Shown piece by piece: positions 42,901 to 51,950 of a DNA stretch of 64,000 nucleotides; within the stretch, counting starts at the first letter, position 1; each line of letters begins with the position of its first letter. Below the pieces are notes generated by a model. That model was not told the DNA's origin, ran no database searches, and worked only from the letters and a program-made list of their open reading frames with translations. Both the position numbers and the translations under genes were made by a program. Origin of the DNA: CALGYY01 sp964585485 (GTDB lineage Bacteria; Bacteroidota; Bacteroidia; Bacteroidales; CAIWKO01); NCBI GenBank assembly GCA_964585485.1, contig CAZPDS010000004.1, forward strand, positions 7,946-71,945, given 5' to 3'.

Positions 42901-43600
42901 TCATAATAGTAGATGATTCCTGGTAAACAACCGCTTCATTGTCATTCAACGCCTCTTTAAAGTAAGTCGGCCATTCTTCATAATCCAACAAACAGTCCAT
43001 TAATTCGGAAGCATCTTCCCGCTGACTATCGAAGAAGGCGGAGCCGTCGAAGGCCGTTCGTTCCGCATTCAGCAAGCCAATCCAGGCGATCCTGTATTGC
43101 TTTTTTGACACCAGAATCCGGCAGGTTTCGTAAAGAATAAGCTCTTCATCTTTTTCACGGGTAATCAGGTGGCCTACCTCCCGGACCGCCATGAGCACTT
43201 TGGTAAGATTTAGCATCTGACGATCGAGAGATCCCTTATAAAGGGCCATTTCCAGGTTGGCCATCAGCTCGCGCTCATTTACCGGCTTAACCAAATATCC
43301 ATAGGGTTCTGATTTGCATACTTTACGTATCATCGCTTCGTCAGAATAGGCCGAAAGAAAAACAATGGGGATTCCCTCTTGCTCACGGATGTTCGCCGCC
43401 GCTTCGATACCATTCATCTCATCCCGAAGCTGAATATCCATGAGAATGACATCCGGTTTTAACCGGCTGGCTTCCGCCACGGCTTCTTCCCCGCTGGCCA
43501 GCAAAGTCACAACCTTATAGCCCGATGCAGTGAGTATTTTCTGCAAGTGAAAAGCGACGACCGCATCATCATCCACTATCATTACTCTCGGTGCCGACAT
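39983..43600 (-). CDS. Hybrid sensor histidine kinase with two receiver domains
   Basis: 1205 residues in this order: receiver 1 (1-120, Asp55, Lys105), GAF (~130-295), three PAS domains (~310-435, ~440-560, ~590-705), HisKA with His731 in NMSHEIRTPMN, HATPase (DTGIGI at ~880, GGTGLGLYISRRF), receiver 2 (~973-1093, Asp1024, Lys1077), and a C-terminal ~105-residue helical region. No transmembrane helices, so it senses cytoplasmic signals. The C-terminal region lacks an obvious phosphoryl-accepting His. It lies 24 bp after the upstream kinase and is coupled to the response regulator. Confidence 0.93.
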   Translation of the reverse strand: MSAPRVMIVDDDAVVAFHLQKILTASGYKVVTLLASGEEAVAEASRLKPDVILMDIQLRDEMNGIEAAANIREQEGIPIVFLSAYSDEAMIRKVCKSEPYGYLVKPVNERELMANLEMALYKGSLDRQMLNLTKVLMAVREVGHLITREKDEELILYETCRILVSKKQYRIAWIGLLNAERTAFDGSAFFDSQREDASELMDCLLDYEEWPTYFKEALNDNEAVVYQESSTIMIPPQWRDLLSERGLESACANPVGLPNESVGVLWVMSSQENAFTFEEVELLQELANDIGFAIQSRREETKRRQAEEALHESESKARIIAEQTGQLIFDYDITSGQIEWAGTTESVTGYSPEQMSLAGIKFWEAHLHPDDHDRVMQILQQAIETHSLYKAEYRFRLPDGRFNFISARGVLVPDITNDGLRLLGKMEDVTDRKMVELALQQSEERFRTLFMEATLPYQSLSEDGVLVDVNNTWLRLLGYERSEVIGANIVTFLHEDYKAMFRQNFPKFFERGESVSVMKVIRKTGEPLLIEFTGRISTDKGSDLRRSHCILKDITEQSRIKQQLEGYKEQLEELVVERTAKLSKVVSLLDSTLDSTPDGIMVVALDGKITKVNDRLFSFFPVEKNLIKHASFPFFLKQISPHLAEPSIVETFAAIAMEHTTGHVLEFALTKGKILECFTSPQMQDGKMVGIHYTFSDITRRKNIEQELIVARNQAEMASRAKSEFLANMSHEIRTPMNAVIGFSDLLDRKVENPEYRNYIKSIKSSGQALLHIINDVLDISKIEAGRMEIHPEPMRLQTVFGEIENIFAMKIAEKMLSFKLKIPADFPFAIIVDELRLQQVLMNIVGNAVKFTEKGGITIKASYKRIDADHIKLRIDVTDTGIGIEEENQKNLFNAFMQSGIQDQKKYGGTGLGLYISRRFIDLMGGSIAVSGKPGKGSTFSLIFDNLQTYEKELAAQNGEDSIDYRKVWFDNQVILIVDDVETNRNLVRSMLASCNLVLVEAHNGMEALKMARVYKPDLIFMDIRMPVMDGLSATQTLRADPELKRIPVVALTASMAEANLTSDQGIKLFDGYLRKPVVINDIINEMIKYIDFTEKPESLQQAEIKAAAKKPFRRSIKDRARLVDTISTSVIPVWEELSRRLSMQQADALARELIRLGQEESVEALFLFGEELASLVKTYNVAQLKTFLVKLPAILDENKLLKK

Positions 43601-43624
43601 AATTACGATGTATTAATTATGAAT

Positions 43625-45670
43625 TCAGGTATCTTTGCGCTTACTTTTTCGCTTATCAGGGAAACTTATCGCCACTTTCACTCCGTGATCACTCTGTAAT
43701 TCGAAAGTTCCTGCCAACTGATGTGTAGCCCACAATTTGACGAGTTTAAGACCGGACCCGCTTTGCTCTTCCGGATCGATGCCCGGCAGCAGCCCAATGC
43801 CGTTATCGCTCACCTTCAGAAACACGGTACTGTTTTTCGTTTCCAATAGAATTTCAAGCTCATAGGGCTGCGGTGTTCCCGGGGGAAAGGCGTACTTAAA
43901 AGCATTGGTAATTAACTCATTCACGATCATCGCGCAGGGCATTGCTAACGAAACATCCAGCCAGACCTGGGGCGCCATTACCGAGATTGAAACAGGGGCG
44001 TCTGGCTGTAAGGTTTGATTCAGGTTGTAGGCTAACTCATCAAGGTAGGGCTTCATTTCGATCCTTGATAAGTGCTTGCTTTTGTTCAATTGATCGTATA
44101 TTAAGGCCATCGTAAAGGCTTGCCCTTTTAGTAAAGAAAAGGCCTGACGGCTTTTGCTTTCTGTTGCTTCCATCAGCTGATGCTCGATCAGATGGATAAT
44201 GGTTTGCAGATTGTTTTTGACGCGGTGATGCACCTCACGTATCAACACTTCGCGCTCTTCCAGAGATTCCATTAGCTGATTCTGCGTTTCCCGGTATCGG
44301 GTAACATCGGTAAATATGATCGTCATCATGTCCTGATCCATCAGGAAAGATGAAACGAAAAGAAAACGCTGAATGCTATCAAAAAACATTTCGTAAGAAT
44401 CCGTAAACGTTTGATTTTGCAAAATGTCCGATGCAATGAAAGGGTGCGTTGGCCACTCCGGAAAAACCGTCATCAGACTTTTATTTATTACCTCCGAAGG
44501 CTCCAGATTCAGGATTTTTCCAAAAGCCGGATTGGCATCCCTGATGACATAATCAACGAGGGTTCCTTCATCATCATAGTTTAACTGAAGAAGCACCACC
44601 GCCTCGTTCATATTCTGAACCAGCCCCCGGTAGAGTCGTTCCATCGATTCCCTGGCATCGCGGCTATTTCGCTGCTCGGTGATATCCAGAATAATTCCAT
44701 CAATGTAAACGATCTGACTTGACTCATCCAGATAATGAATGCTACGCTCCCATACCCAGTGTACTTCACCGTTGATATCGCGTATTCTATACTCCACTTC
44801 GTATCGGTAACGGCCGCGGTAGGCCTCCATAATTGTTTCTTTCACCAAGGAAAGATCTTCCGGCAGTATAATGTCGGCATAACTGATCTTCCCCCCTCGT
44901 TTAAAGTCATCAGCCGCATAGCCTGTAAGGTATATGATCGCATCACTCACATAGGTCATGTACCAGGGAGGATTCAACTCGCAGCGAAAAACAACCGCCG
45001 GAAGATTGGCCACAAGCGACTGAAAGCGCTCTTCACTCAATTTAAGTTCTTGCTCATATTGAGCCAGACGGTCCATAACCTCGGCCTGTTCGGTGTTGAT
45101 TTCGAAATGAGTATCCGCCGGGGAACCCGCGGCCGGATCCGCGGATTGCTTATCTGTAAGCGAAGTTGAAGCTGGTTTGCCGGGATGACGCTGATAAAAA
45201 ATACCGGCATTCATCGCCGAAGCCAAGGTGCGCATCATGATGTTAAGCCGTCGTGTCGAAATGATTGGAACGTTGTGCGGACCAGCCGGAACATTCCGTT
45301 CGTCTTCTTTGATGCGAAAATGGGTTAACACTATACAACCGATAAACATACCATCAAAGTAAACCGGATAAGCAGCCAAATTATAACCGTATTCAGAGGG
45401 GCGCACAATGAGTTCCCGCGAATTGCTCAATTCTTCCACGATATCCACAGCATTCGAAAAAGGCTCCACATAAAAGCGTTCGGCTTTCCCATCGCGCTGT
45501 TGCACCACATCATCATTAAGACTATAGGCAACCAGGGTACCCGCTGAATCCACAAAACCCACCGTTGCGCCGGTTAACACCGAAAACAGCGAGATGTTTT
45601 TATTCAATCCCTCGCAATCAATTCCCGGGACAAGCTGTGCGAGATGCTGACTTTTTTCACATGGGTCCAT
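43625..45670 (-). CDS. Sensor histidine kinase with HisKA_2 domain
   Basis: 681 residues. An N-terminal ~150-residue sensory domain (with MDPCEKSQHLAQLVPGIDCEG) resembles PocR/GAF-like ligand domains, a tentative call. Two PAS domains follow (~215-335 and ~345-470), then the HisKA_2 motif REVHHRVKNNLQTI and a HATPase with the N-box MIVNELITNAFKYAF. HisKA_2 kinases often pair with separate receivers; the first receiver of the downstream hybrid kinase or the final receiver protein are candidates. No membrane helices. Confidence 0.9.
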   Translation of the reverse strand: MDPCEKSQHLAQLVPGIDCEGLNKNISLFSVLTGATVGFVDSAGTLVAYSLNDDVVQQRDGKAERFYVEPFSNAVDIVEELSNSRELIVRPSEYGYNLAAYPVYFDGMFIGCIVLTHFRIKEDERNVPAGPHNVPIISTRRLNIMMRTLASAMNAGIFYQRHPGKPASTSLTDKQSADPAAGSPADTHFEINTEQAEVMDRLAQYEQELKLSEERFQSLVANLPAVVFRCELNPPWYMTYVSDAIIYLTGYAADDFKRGGKISYADIILPEDLSLVKETIMEAYRGRYRYEVEYRIRDINGEVHWVWERSIHYLDESSQIVYIDGIILDITEQRNSRDARESMERLYRGLVQNMNEAVVLLQLNYDDEGTLVDYVIRDANPAFGKILNLEPSEVINKSLMTVFPEWPTHPFIASDILQNQTFTDSYEMFFDSIQRFLFVSSFLMDQDMMTIIFTDVTRYRETQNQLMESLEEREVLIREVHHRVKNNLQTIIHLIEHQLMEATESKSRQAFSLLKGQAFTMALIYDQLNKSKHLSRIEMKPYLDELAYNLNQTLQPDAPVSISVMAPQVWLDVSLAMPCAMIVNELITNAFKYAFPPGTPQPYELEILLETKNSTVFLKVSDNGIGLLPGIDPEEQSGSGLKLVKLWATHQLAGTFELQSDHGVKVAISFPDKRKSKRKDT

Positions 45671-45775
45671 AGCAAATTGCGAAAGAAATTGTTTAGGGCA
45701 AGGGATGATCCGGAGTAAGTATCTGGATTTTTATGCTAATATATAAAAATGTTAATAAAAATACAAACAATGCAT

Positions 45776-45807
45776 AAAAAAAAGAGGCTGACAAGAACGT
45801 CAGCCTC
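45776..45807 (-). terminator. Terminator of pckA
   Basis: GAGGCTGAC (45784-45792) pairs perfectly with GTCAGCCTC (45799-45807). The A-run 45776-45783 is the U-run on the minus strand. Confidence 0.92.
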
Positions 45808-45831
45808 GAAAGAGTTGGATCACCGGGCCGA

Positions 45832-47472
45832 TTAAATCAGAGGGCCGGCGGCCACCAGACGCTTTCCTTCTTCATTATCGGTGAAGTTTTCAAAGTTACG
45901 GATGAATTTTTGGGCCAATTCGCGGGCTGCTTCATCCCACTTCGCCGGATCCTGCCAAAGGTTGCGGGGATTGAGAATCCCCGGCTTCACGCCTTTTACA
46001 TTCTTAGGAATCATCAGGTTCAGTAAGGGAAGATGCTCATATTCTTCATGCAACAGTGTACCTTCAAGAATGGCATCGATGATAGCACGTGTACTGGGAA
46101 TATCAATACGATTTCCAACCCCATAAGGTCCACCAATCCAACCTGTATTGACAAGCCATGCGGTTGAACCATATTTTTCCATTTTACGCGCCAGTTCAAA
46201 GGCATATTTGGTAGGATGCAGCAAGAGGAAGGCGGCGCCAAAACAACTCGAGAAGGTCGGCTGCGGTTCTTTAATACCGCGTTCGGTGCCGGCTACTTTC
46301 GCCGTGTAGCCGCTCAAAAAGTGATACATGGTCTGATCACGGTCAAGTTTGGCCACCGGAGGAAACACACCGAAAGCATCAGCCGTCAGAAAAATAATAT
46401 TCCGTGGATGTCCACCTTTAGAAACAGGTTTAACGATATTTGGAATGTGATAAATCGGGTATGAAACACGGGTATTCTCTGTTTTAGACGCATCATTAAA
46501 ATCAATGGCGCCCGTAGCCGCATCGTAAACAACATTTTCAAGCAGGGCATCCCGTTTAATCGCATTCCAGATATCCGGCTCGTTTTCTTTGCTGAGTTTA
46601 ATGCACTTTGCATAGCAACCGCCTTCAAAATTAAACACGCCCTCATCATCCCAACCATGCTCATCATCACCAATCAGGAACCGTTTCGGGTCGGCCGACA
46701 AGGTTGTTTTCCCGGTACCGCTTAATCCAAAGAACAGCGCCGTATCACCCTCTTTCCCCATATTTGCACTGCAATGCATGGCAGCGATTCCTTCGAGGGG
46801 CAAAAAATAATTCATGATAGAGAACATTCCTTTTTTGATTTCCCCGCCGTACCAGGTTCCACCTACAACGGCCATACGTTCCTTAATATTGAAGGCCGCA
46901 AAGACCTCGCTGTTCAGGCCCTGCTCTTTCCACTTCGGGTTATTGGTTTTACAAGCATGCAGCATCACGAAATCCGGTGTAAACGACTGCAGCTCCTGGT
47001 CCGTAGGCCGTATGAACATGTTTTTTACAAAATGCGCCGCCCAGGCCACTTCGGTAACCAGACGAATGCGGAGGCGTGTGTTTTCATTCGCACCGCAGTA
47101 GGCATCCTGAACATAAAGTTTCTTTCCTGATAACTGAGTTTTACTGGTATCCACCAGACTCTGCCAGACTTCTTCGGAAATTGGTTTGTTGTCGGATCCC
47201 TTGCGGGTTGGAGCAGCCCACCAAATGTTGTTTTCCGACACACTTTCTTTCACAATATATTTATCCTTGGGCGAACGGCCCGTAAAGATACCGGTATCCA
47301 CCGTTACGGCGCCGGTATTCGTTTCAACTCCTTTTTCAAAGCCCTGAAGATTTCCATCCGTTTCGTGCCGATACAAATCCTCGTAGGACAAATTGTGAAA
47401 AATCTCATTTACATCTGTGATCCCGTACTGTGCGAGATCGGCCAGAAGGTTGTTATGTAAATCACCGCTCAT
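45832..47472 (-). CDS. pckA: ATP-dependent phosphoenolpyruvate carboxykinase
   Basis: 546 residues. The kinase-1a P-loop GLSGTGKTTLSAD, the metal motif FLIGDDEHGWDDEG and FTGRSPKDKYIV are visible. It turns oxaloacetate and ATP into PEP and CO2 for gluconeogenesis; in anaerobic Bacteroidota it can run in reverse. Neighbour ppdK also makes PEP, so this locus controls the PEP node. It has its own promoter and terminator. Confidence 0.98.
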   Translation of the reverse strand: MSGDLHNNLLADLAQYGITDVNEIFHNLSYEDLYRHETDGNLQGFEKGVETNTGAVTVDTGIFTGRSPKDKYIVKESVSENNIWWAAPTRKGSDNKPISEEVWQSLVDTSKTQLSGKKLYVQDAYCGANENTRLRIRLVTEVAWAAHFVKNMFIRPTDQELQSFTPDFVMLHACKTNNPKWKEQGLNSEVFAAFNIKERMAVVGGTWYGGEIKKGMFSIMNYFLPLEGIAAMHCSANMGKEGDTALFFGLSGTGKTTLSADPKRFLIGDDEHGWDDEGVFNFEGGCYAKCIKLSKENEPDIWNAIKRDALLENVVYDAATGAIDFNDASKTENTRVSYPIYHIPNIVKPVSKGGHPRNIIFLTADAFGVFPPVAKLDRDQTMYHFLSGYTAKVAGTERGIKEPQPTFSSCFGAAFLLLHPTKYAFELARKMEKYGSTAWLVNTGWIGGPYGVGNRIDIPSTRAIIDAILEGTLLHEEYEHLPLLNLMIPKNVKGVKPGILNPRNLWQDPAKWDEAARELAQKFIRNFENFTDNEEGKRLVAAGPLI

Positions 47473-47506
47473 GATAGAATTAGGATTTAAGGGGATTATT
47501 TTGCCG

Positions 47507-47535
47507 CAAATTTAGATAAACTTATTCAGACACAA
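47507..47535 (-). promoter_or_regulatory. -33/-7 promoter of pckA
   Basis: Minus strand: TTG (47535-47533), 18 bp spacer, TAAATTTG (47514-47507), 34 bp before the ATG at 47472. Confidence 0.7.
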
Positions 47536-47587
47536 GTCTAGGCTATCATTATTTTTACTTACCCTGCCCGAAGTCTAAACGATAACC

Positions 47588-47623
47588 AAAAAAAAGGCTG
47601 CCATCCAGGCAGCCTCTTTTTTT
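47588..47623 (-). terminator. Terminator of ppdK
   Basis: GGCTGCC (47596-47602) pairs with GGCAGCC (47608-47614), extended by AG-rich/CT-rich flanks. The A-run at 47588-47595 is the U-run on the minus strand. Confidence 0.9.
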
Positions 47624-47634
47624 GGTTTAGCTCA

Positions 47635-50517
47635 TTATTTCCGGGCTTTCGCTTTGGCCTTTACCTTGGCCTTGGGCTTAGCCGCGGCTTTTTTAGGGGC
47701 TGCTTTTGCCTTGGCAACCGTTTTCCTGGCCGGCGCTTTGGCAGCCGCCTTTTTGGCCGGTGCCTTCTTCGTCGGTTTGGCGGTCATGCTTTCGCGAACC
47801 GTTGCCTGCGCGGCGGCCATGATGGCGATGGGAACGCGGAAGGGAGAGCAACTCACGTAGTTGAATCCCAAACGGTGGCAGAACTCAACAGACGAAGGTT
47901 CACCGCCATGTTCACCACAGATGCCGATTTTCAGGTCTTTCCGTGTAGCACGGCCTTTTTCCACAGCAATTTCCATCAGTTGGCCAATGCCTTCCTGGTC
48001 GAGGACATTGAACGGATCTTCTGGTAAAATTTTCTTACCGAGATAATCCGGCAGGAAGCTGCCAATATCGTCGCGGGAGAAACCAAAACCCATCTGTGTG
48101 AGGTCATTGGTACCAAAAGAGAAGAACTGTGCAACACCGGCAATTTTATCGGCAGTAAGGGCGGCACGCGGAATTTCAATCATCGTACCCACCATGTGCT
48201 TGATCTCTTTCATCTTGAATTTGGCGAGTACTTCATGGTATACACGTTCGATGATTTCATACTGATGCTTGAGCTCCTGATCAACACAGGTAACCGGAAT
48301 CATAATTTCCGGGAAGGGATTCTTCTTTTCCTTAATCAACTCAGCCGTCGCTTCAAAGATAGCGCGTACCTGCATTTCGGTGATTTCCGGGTAAGTGATC
48401 CCCAAACGAACACCACGGTGACCCATCATCGGGTTGGTTTCATGAAGGCTGTCGGCACGTTCAGAAAATTCCTTGATCGAGATATTAAGAGCCTTGGATA
48501 GTTTTTCACGTTCCTCGGCAATCGTCGGAATAAACTCATGCAAAGGCGGGTCAAGGGTGCGGAAAGTAACCGGGAAGCCGTTCATGGCCGCCATGGTACC
48601 TTTAACGTCGGCTTTCACAAAGGGGAAAAGTTCGTCAAGCGCCTTGCGACGTTCAGCTTCGGTTTTGGAAGCAATCATCTTACGCAGGCTGAACAAGGCT
48701 TTCTCGGAATTCTTACCGTAGAACATATGCTCCGTACGGAACAGTCCGATACCTTCCGCGCCAAAGGCACGGGCACGTGCTGCATCCTCGGGGGTATCTG
48801 CATTGGTACGTACTCGCATTTTGCGGACATCATTACAAATTTTCATGAAGGCTACAAAATCCGGGTTTTCTTCCGCTGATTTTTTCATAGGAAGTTCGCC
48901 TTTATAAACATAGCCCTTGGAGCCATTCAGCGAGATAAAATCACCTTCTTTCAAGGTCTGTCCATCCGGTGTAATCATGGTACGCTTGCTAACTTCAATT
49001 TTCAGCGTGCCGGCACCAACGATACAACATTTCCCCCAACCGCGTGCCACCAGGGCGGCGTGCGAGGTCATACCACCGCGACCGGTCAGGATAGCTTCGG
49101 CGGCACGCATTCCTTCGATATCTTCAGGGTTGGTTTCCTCACGTACCAAAATCACCTGTTTGCCTTTCTTGGCCCAGGCTACAGCATCTTCAGAGGTAAA
49201 CACGATGTGACCCGTGGCGCCTCCGGGACCAGCCGGAAGACCCTTGGCGATAACCGGTGCTTTCTTTTCGAAAGCAGCGTCCAGGGTGGGGTGCAACAAT
49301 TCATCCAATTGCGAAGGTTGCACGCGCATAATGGCTTCGTGCTTGCTGATCCGCTTTTCCTTCAACATGTCCAACGCCATTCGAACGGCAGCAGGGCCAT
49401 TGCGTTTACCCACGCGGCACTGCAGCATATATAATCGTTTTTCCTGAATAGTAAACTCAATATCCAGCATATCCCTGTAATGATTCTCCAGGTTGCGCTC
49501 AATTTTATAAAGTTCCTTGTAGACCTCTGGCATGCCCTTTTCCAGGGAAACCAGGTTGCGGTTGTGTTCGGATTTACCCTGTTCATTGATGGGGTTCGGT
49601 GTGCGGGTTCCTGCCACGACATCTTCGCCCTGGGCATTCACCAACCACTCTCCGTAAAAATAATTCTCGCCGGTCGCCGGATTGCGCGTAAAGGCCACAC
49701 CGGTAGCGGAGCTTTCGCCCATGTTTCCAAAAACCATCGACTGTACATTCACCGCGGTGCCCCACTCATCGGGGATACCTTCAATGCGGCGATAGGAAAT
49801 AGCACGCTTTCCGTTCCAACTCTGGAATACCGCACTAACTGCGCCCCACAACTGTTCCATGGCATCTTCCGGGAAAGGTTTTCCTAAAACTGACTTCACT
49901 TTCTTTTTGTAGATCTCAACCAATTCTTTCAGATCGTCGGCACTAAGTTCTGTTTCGCCTTTAACCTTGCGGTCGACAATCATTTTGTGCAATTCACGCT
50001 CAAGCTGCTGACGAACGCCCATGCCTTCTTTAGGCTCAATACCGGCCGCTTTTTCCATAACCACATCAGAATACATCTGGATCAGACGACGCTGTGAATC
50101 ATAGACAAAGCGGGGATTCCCGGTCTTTTTAATGAGTCCGTCGCGGGTAGCATTATTCAAACCTACGTTCAGCACCGTTTCCATCATTCCAGGCATAGAG
50201 GCACGGGCACCGGAACGAACCGATACGAGCATCGGATTAACTTTATCACCGAATTTCGAGCCCATCTCCTTCTCCGCACGGGCCAGAGCTTCCATTACCT
50301 GAGCCTTTAGTTCAGCAGGATATTTACCCTTATTTTTGTAATATAACGTGCAGACTTCTGTGCTAATCGTGAAGCCCGCCGGCACTGGAAGGCCAATGTT
50401 GACCATCTCAGCCAGGTTCGCTCCTTTACCTCCCAGGAGGTTTTTCATATCTGCTTTGCCGTCTGCTTTCTTGCCGCCAAAGTAATAGACAAATTTTGTC
50501 TTCGTTGCTTTTGCCAT
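47635..50517 (-). CDS. ppdK: Pyruvate phosphate dikinase with histone H1-like C-terminal tail
   Basis: 960 residues. The ATP-grasp domain begins GGKGANLAEM; the swivelling phosphohistidine domain has GGMTSHAALVARGWGKCC; the PEP/pyruvate barrel has EGIGLFRTEHMF and GEHGGEPSSVEFC. It interconverts pyruvate + ATP + Pi and PEP + AMP + PPi. The canonical enzyme ends near residue 908. Residues 911-960 are an added tail of Lys, Ala and Pro (KKAPAKKAAAKAPARK type) like H1/Hc1 tails. Such a tail is not part of the PPDK family. The stop codon is followed directly by a terminator. Confidence 0.97.
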   Translation of the reverse strand: MAKATKTKFVYYFGGKKADGKADMKNLLGGKGANLAEMVNIGLPVPAGFTISTEVCTLYYKNKGKYPAELKAQVMEALARAEKEMGSKFGDKVNPMLVSVRSGARASMPGMMETVLNVGLNNATRDGLIKKTGNPRFVYDSQRRLIQMYSDVVMEKAAGIEPKEGMGVRQQLERELHKMIVDRKVKGETELSADDLKELVEIYKKKVKSVLGKPFPEDAMEQLWGAVSAVFQSWNGKRAISYRRIEGIPDEWGTAVNVQSMVFGNMGESSATGVAFTRNPATGENYFYGEWLVNAQGEDVVAGTRTPNPINEQGKSEHNRNLVSLEKGMPEVYKELYKIERNLENHYRDMLDIEFTIQEKRLYMLQCRVGKRNGPAAVRMALDMLKEKRISKHEAIMRVQPSQLDELLHPTLDAAFEKKAPVIAKGLPAGPGGATGHIVFTSEDAVAWAKKGKQVILVREETNPEDIEGMRAAEAILTGRGGMTSHAALVARGWGKCCIVGAGTLKIEVSKRTMITPDGQTLKEGDFISLNGSKGYVYKGELPMKKSAEENPDFVAFMKICNDVRKMRVRTNADTPEDAARARAFGAEGIGLFRTEHMFYGKNSEKALFSLRKMIASKTEAERRKALDELFPFVKADVKGTMAAMNGFPVTFRTLDPPLHEFIPTIAEEREKLSKALNISIKEFSERADSLHETNPMMGHRGVRLGITYPEITEMQVRAIFEATAELIKEKKNPFPEIMIPVTCVDQELKHQYEIIERVYHEVLAKFKMKEIKHMVGTMIEIPRAALTADKIAGVAQFFSFGTNDLTQMGFGFSRDDIGSFLPDYLGKKILPEDPFNVLDQEGIGQLMEIAVEKGRATRKDLKIGICGEHGGEPSSVEFCHRLGFNYVSCSPFRVPIAIMAAAQATVRESMTAKPTKKAPAKKAAAKAPARKTVAKAKAAPKKAAAKPKAKVKAKAKARK

Positions 50518-50587
50518 AAAATAAAGTCTCCTATTGCTTGATTGTTAATTATTTGAATATGGAAATCGGCACACTTGTTACCAAGCG

Positions 50588-50595
50588 CAAATGTA
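50588..50595 (-). promoter_or_regulatory. -7 element of ppdK
   Basis: TACATTTG on the minus strand, 70 bp before the ATG; the long AT-rich leader 50518-50587 holds no structure I recognise. Confidence 0.45.
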
Positions 50596-50659
50596 CGTAA
50601 AAATCAAAAATAGAGCGGTAAATATGTGAGAAATTTCCCTGAAAATCAGAGGCAGGCCC

Positions 50660-50686
50660 AAAAAAAGCCGGACAGTAAGGTCCGGC
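50660..50686 (-). terminator. Terminator of the DUF4476 gene
   Basis: GCCGGAC (50667-50673) pairs with GTCCGGC (50680-50686); the A-run 50660-50666 is the U-run on the minus strand. Confidence 0.9.
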
Positions 50687-50706
50687 TTCGCTTGCTATTA
50701 CAAGGT

Positions 50707-51696
50707 CTAACGACGACCTGTGATATATTCGTTCAATTCATCAATGGAACTGGAAAAGGTGAACGCATCATTTACGCGGTAATAGTTGCCAGGATCGAAC
50801 ACGTGTCCGTAAGCAAACTTGGCAAAGTCAAGTTTACTGTCTTCAAAACTGAAGGTACCCATCACCCACTTAACCTGATCGCTCGTCATACAGTTGCTGC
50901 CCAGAACCTGCTTGGCGATGGTAAGCTTATCACTCTCAAACGACTTAGACTGGATGGTCTGCTGAGCCGCTGCAAAATCAGCTTCGTTCATTGGCCAGGG
51001 ACAGCCGATCGGGCCGCTGTAACCCTGCATTATGTAATGCTCCGGTTGAGCCTGATCCATCACCACTACATCGCCGCTGGTGGAGGTCGTGGTGGTTACG
51101 GTGGTAGTGGTCACCGAAGATTGCGTCTGTACGCCGGGGATAGTCATGCTGACGTTCATGTTCATGTTCACGTTTTCACCGGTAACCGGATCAGTCACAT
51201 TAACATTCATGGCAGCGGCATTGGGATTCACTACGGCATTGTCAACCGTGGTGGTGATGGTCTGCGTCTGAACATTGGTCCCGGCTACAACCGTACCCTG
51301 AAGATTCAGCGGGGCGGCATACTGATTCGGTTCCGGAGCAACATTACCGGTGGCCGGAGCAAAGCTGTTAACCCGCAAAACATAGGCACCTTTGTTGTTT
51401 TTCTTGACCACATACGTAAGATCGTTGGGGATGTTATCGGCATCACGGGTCATTACGTTCTGGTTAATCGGCGGAATGGTTTCATCTTCAAAAATCACCC
51501 TCACCATGTAATTGGGGTTGGTTAAACCGGTTACCTTAACGTTAGTCTGCGGAACATCATTCTGCCGTATACCGTCAACGATGACGTAAAATTTTTCACC
51601 TTCCTGACTGAATACTACCACGCTTGAAGCGATCTGCGCGAAGGATCCAAGGCTTAAACCAAGGAACAGTACTGCGAGTAAAATAGTCTTTTTCAT
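50707..51696 (-). CDS. Exported DUF4476-domain protein
   Basis: 329 residues. A signal peptide covers ~1-21 (LLAVLFLGLSLGSFAQ). A beta-rich N-terminal part (to ~110) precedes a low-complexity Thr/Val/Asn stretch (~120-205) rich in VTTTT-type runs. The C-terminal ~95 residues match DUF4476, with SKSFESDKLTIAKQVL and MTSDQVKWVMGTFSFED. The DUF4476 role is unknown. Monocistronic. Confidence 0.85.
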   Translation of the reverse strand: MKKTILLAVLFLGLSLGSFAQIASSVVVFSQEGEKFYVIVDGIRQNDVPQTNVKVTGLTNPNYMVRVIFEDETIPPINQNVMTRDADNIPNDLTYVVKKNNKGAYVLRVNSFAPATGNVAPEPNQYAAPLNLQGTVVAGTNVQTQTITTTVDNAVVNPNAAAMNVNVTDPVTGENVNMNMNVSMTIPGVQTQSSVTTTTVTTTTSTSGDVVVMDQAQPEHYIMQGYSGPIGCPWPMNEADFAAAQQTIQSKSFESDKLTIAKQVLGSNCMTSDQVKWVMGTFSFEDSKLDFAKFAYGHVFDPGNYYRVNDAFTFSSSIDELNEYITGRR

Positions 51697-51919
51697 TTTT
51701 AGAAATTATTAGTTAGAAATTTGGTTGGAAACAAAGCGAAATGATTAACATAATTATACTCAAAACAACCTATTAATATTTTTTAAAAGCCGCGGCGCCC
51801 TGCCAAGTACTATGCCAAACGCATAAGCCTAACCCGCACGTTAAAAACTTTTTCAAAGATACAAAAAAAATGCATGGATAAAAAAAGCGAAGAGGCATAC
51901 GTTATACGAAAGGTTTTAG

Positions 51920-51927
51920 TAAGTTTG
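51920..51927 (+). promoter_or_regulatory. -7 element of the saccharopine-dehydrogenase-like gene
   Basis: TAAGTTTG, 23 bp before the ATG at 51951. The rest of 51697-51919 is AT-rich with nothing further recognised. Confidence 0.5.
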
Positions 51928-51950
51928 CAGCAAATTAAGCCTGTATAGAT

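Noticed and set aside
47654..47860. Plus-strand frame of hydrophobic FLAGALAAAFLA type
   Set aside because: Mirror image of the Lys/Ala-rich ppdK tail.
51080..51271. GT-rich plus-strand stretch within the DUF4476 gene
   Set aside because: It is simply the complement of Thr/Val/Asn-rich coding sequence, not a regulatory repeat.
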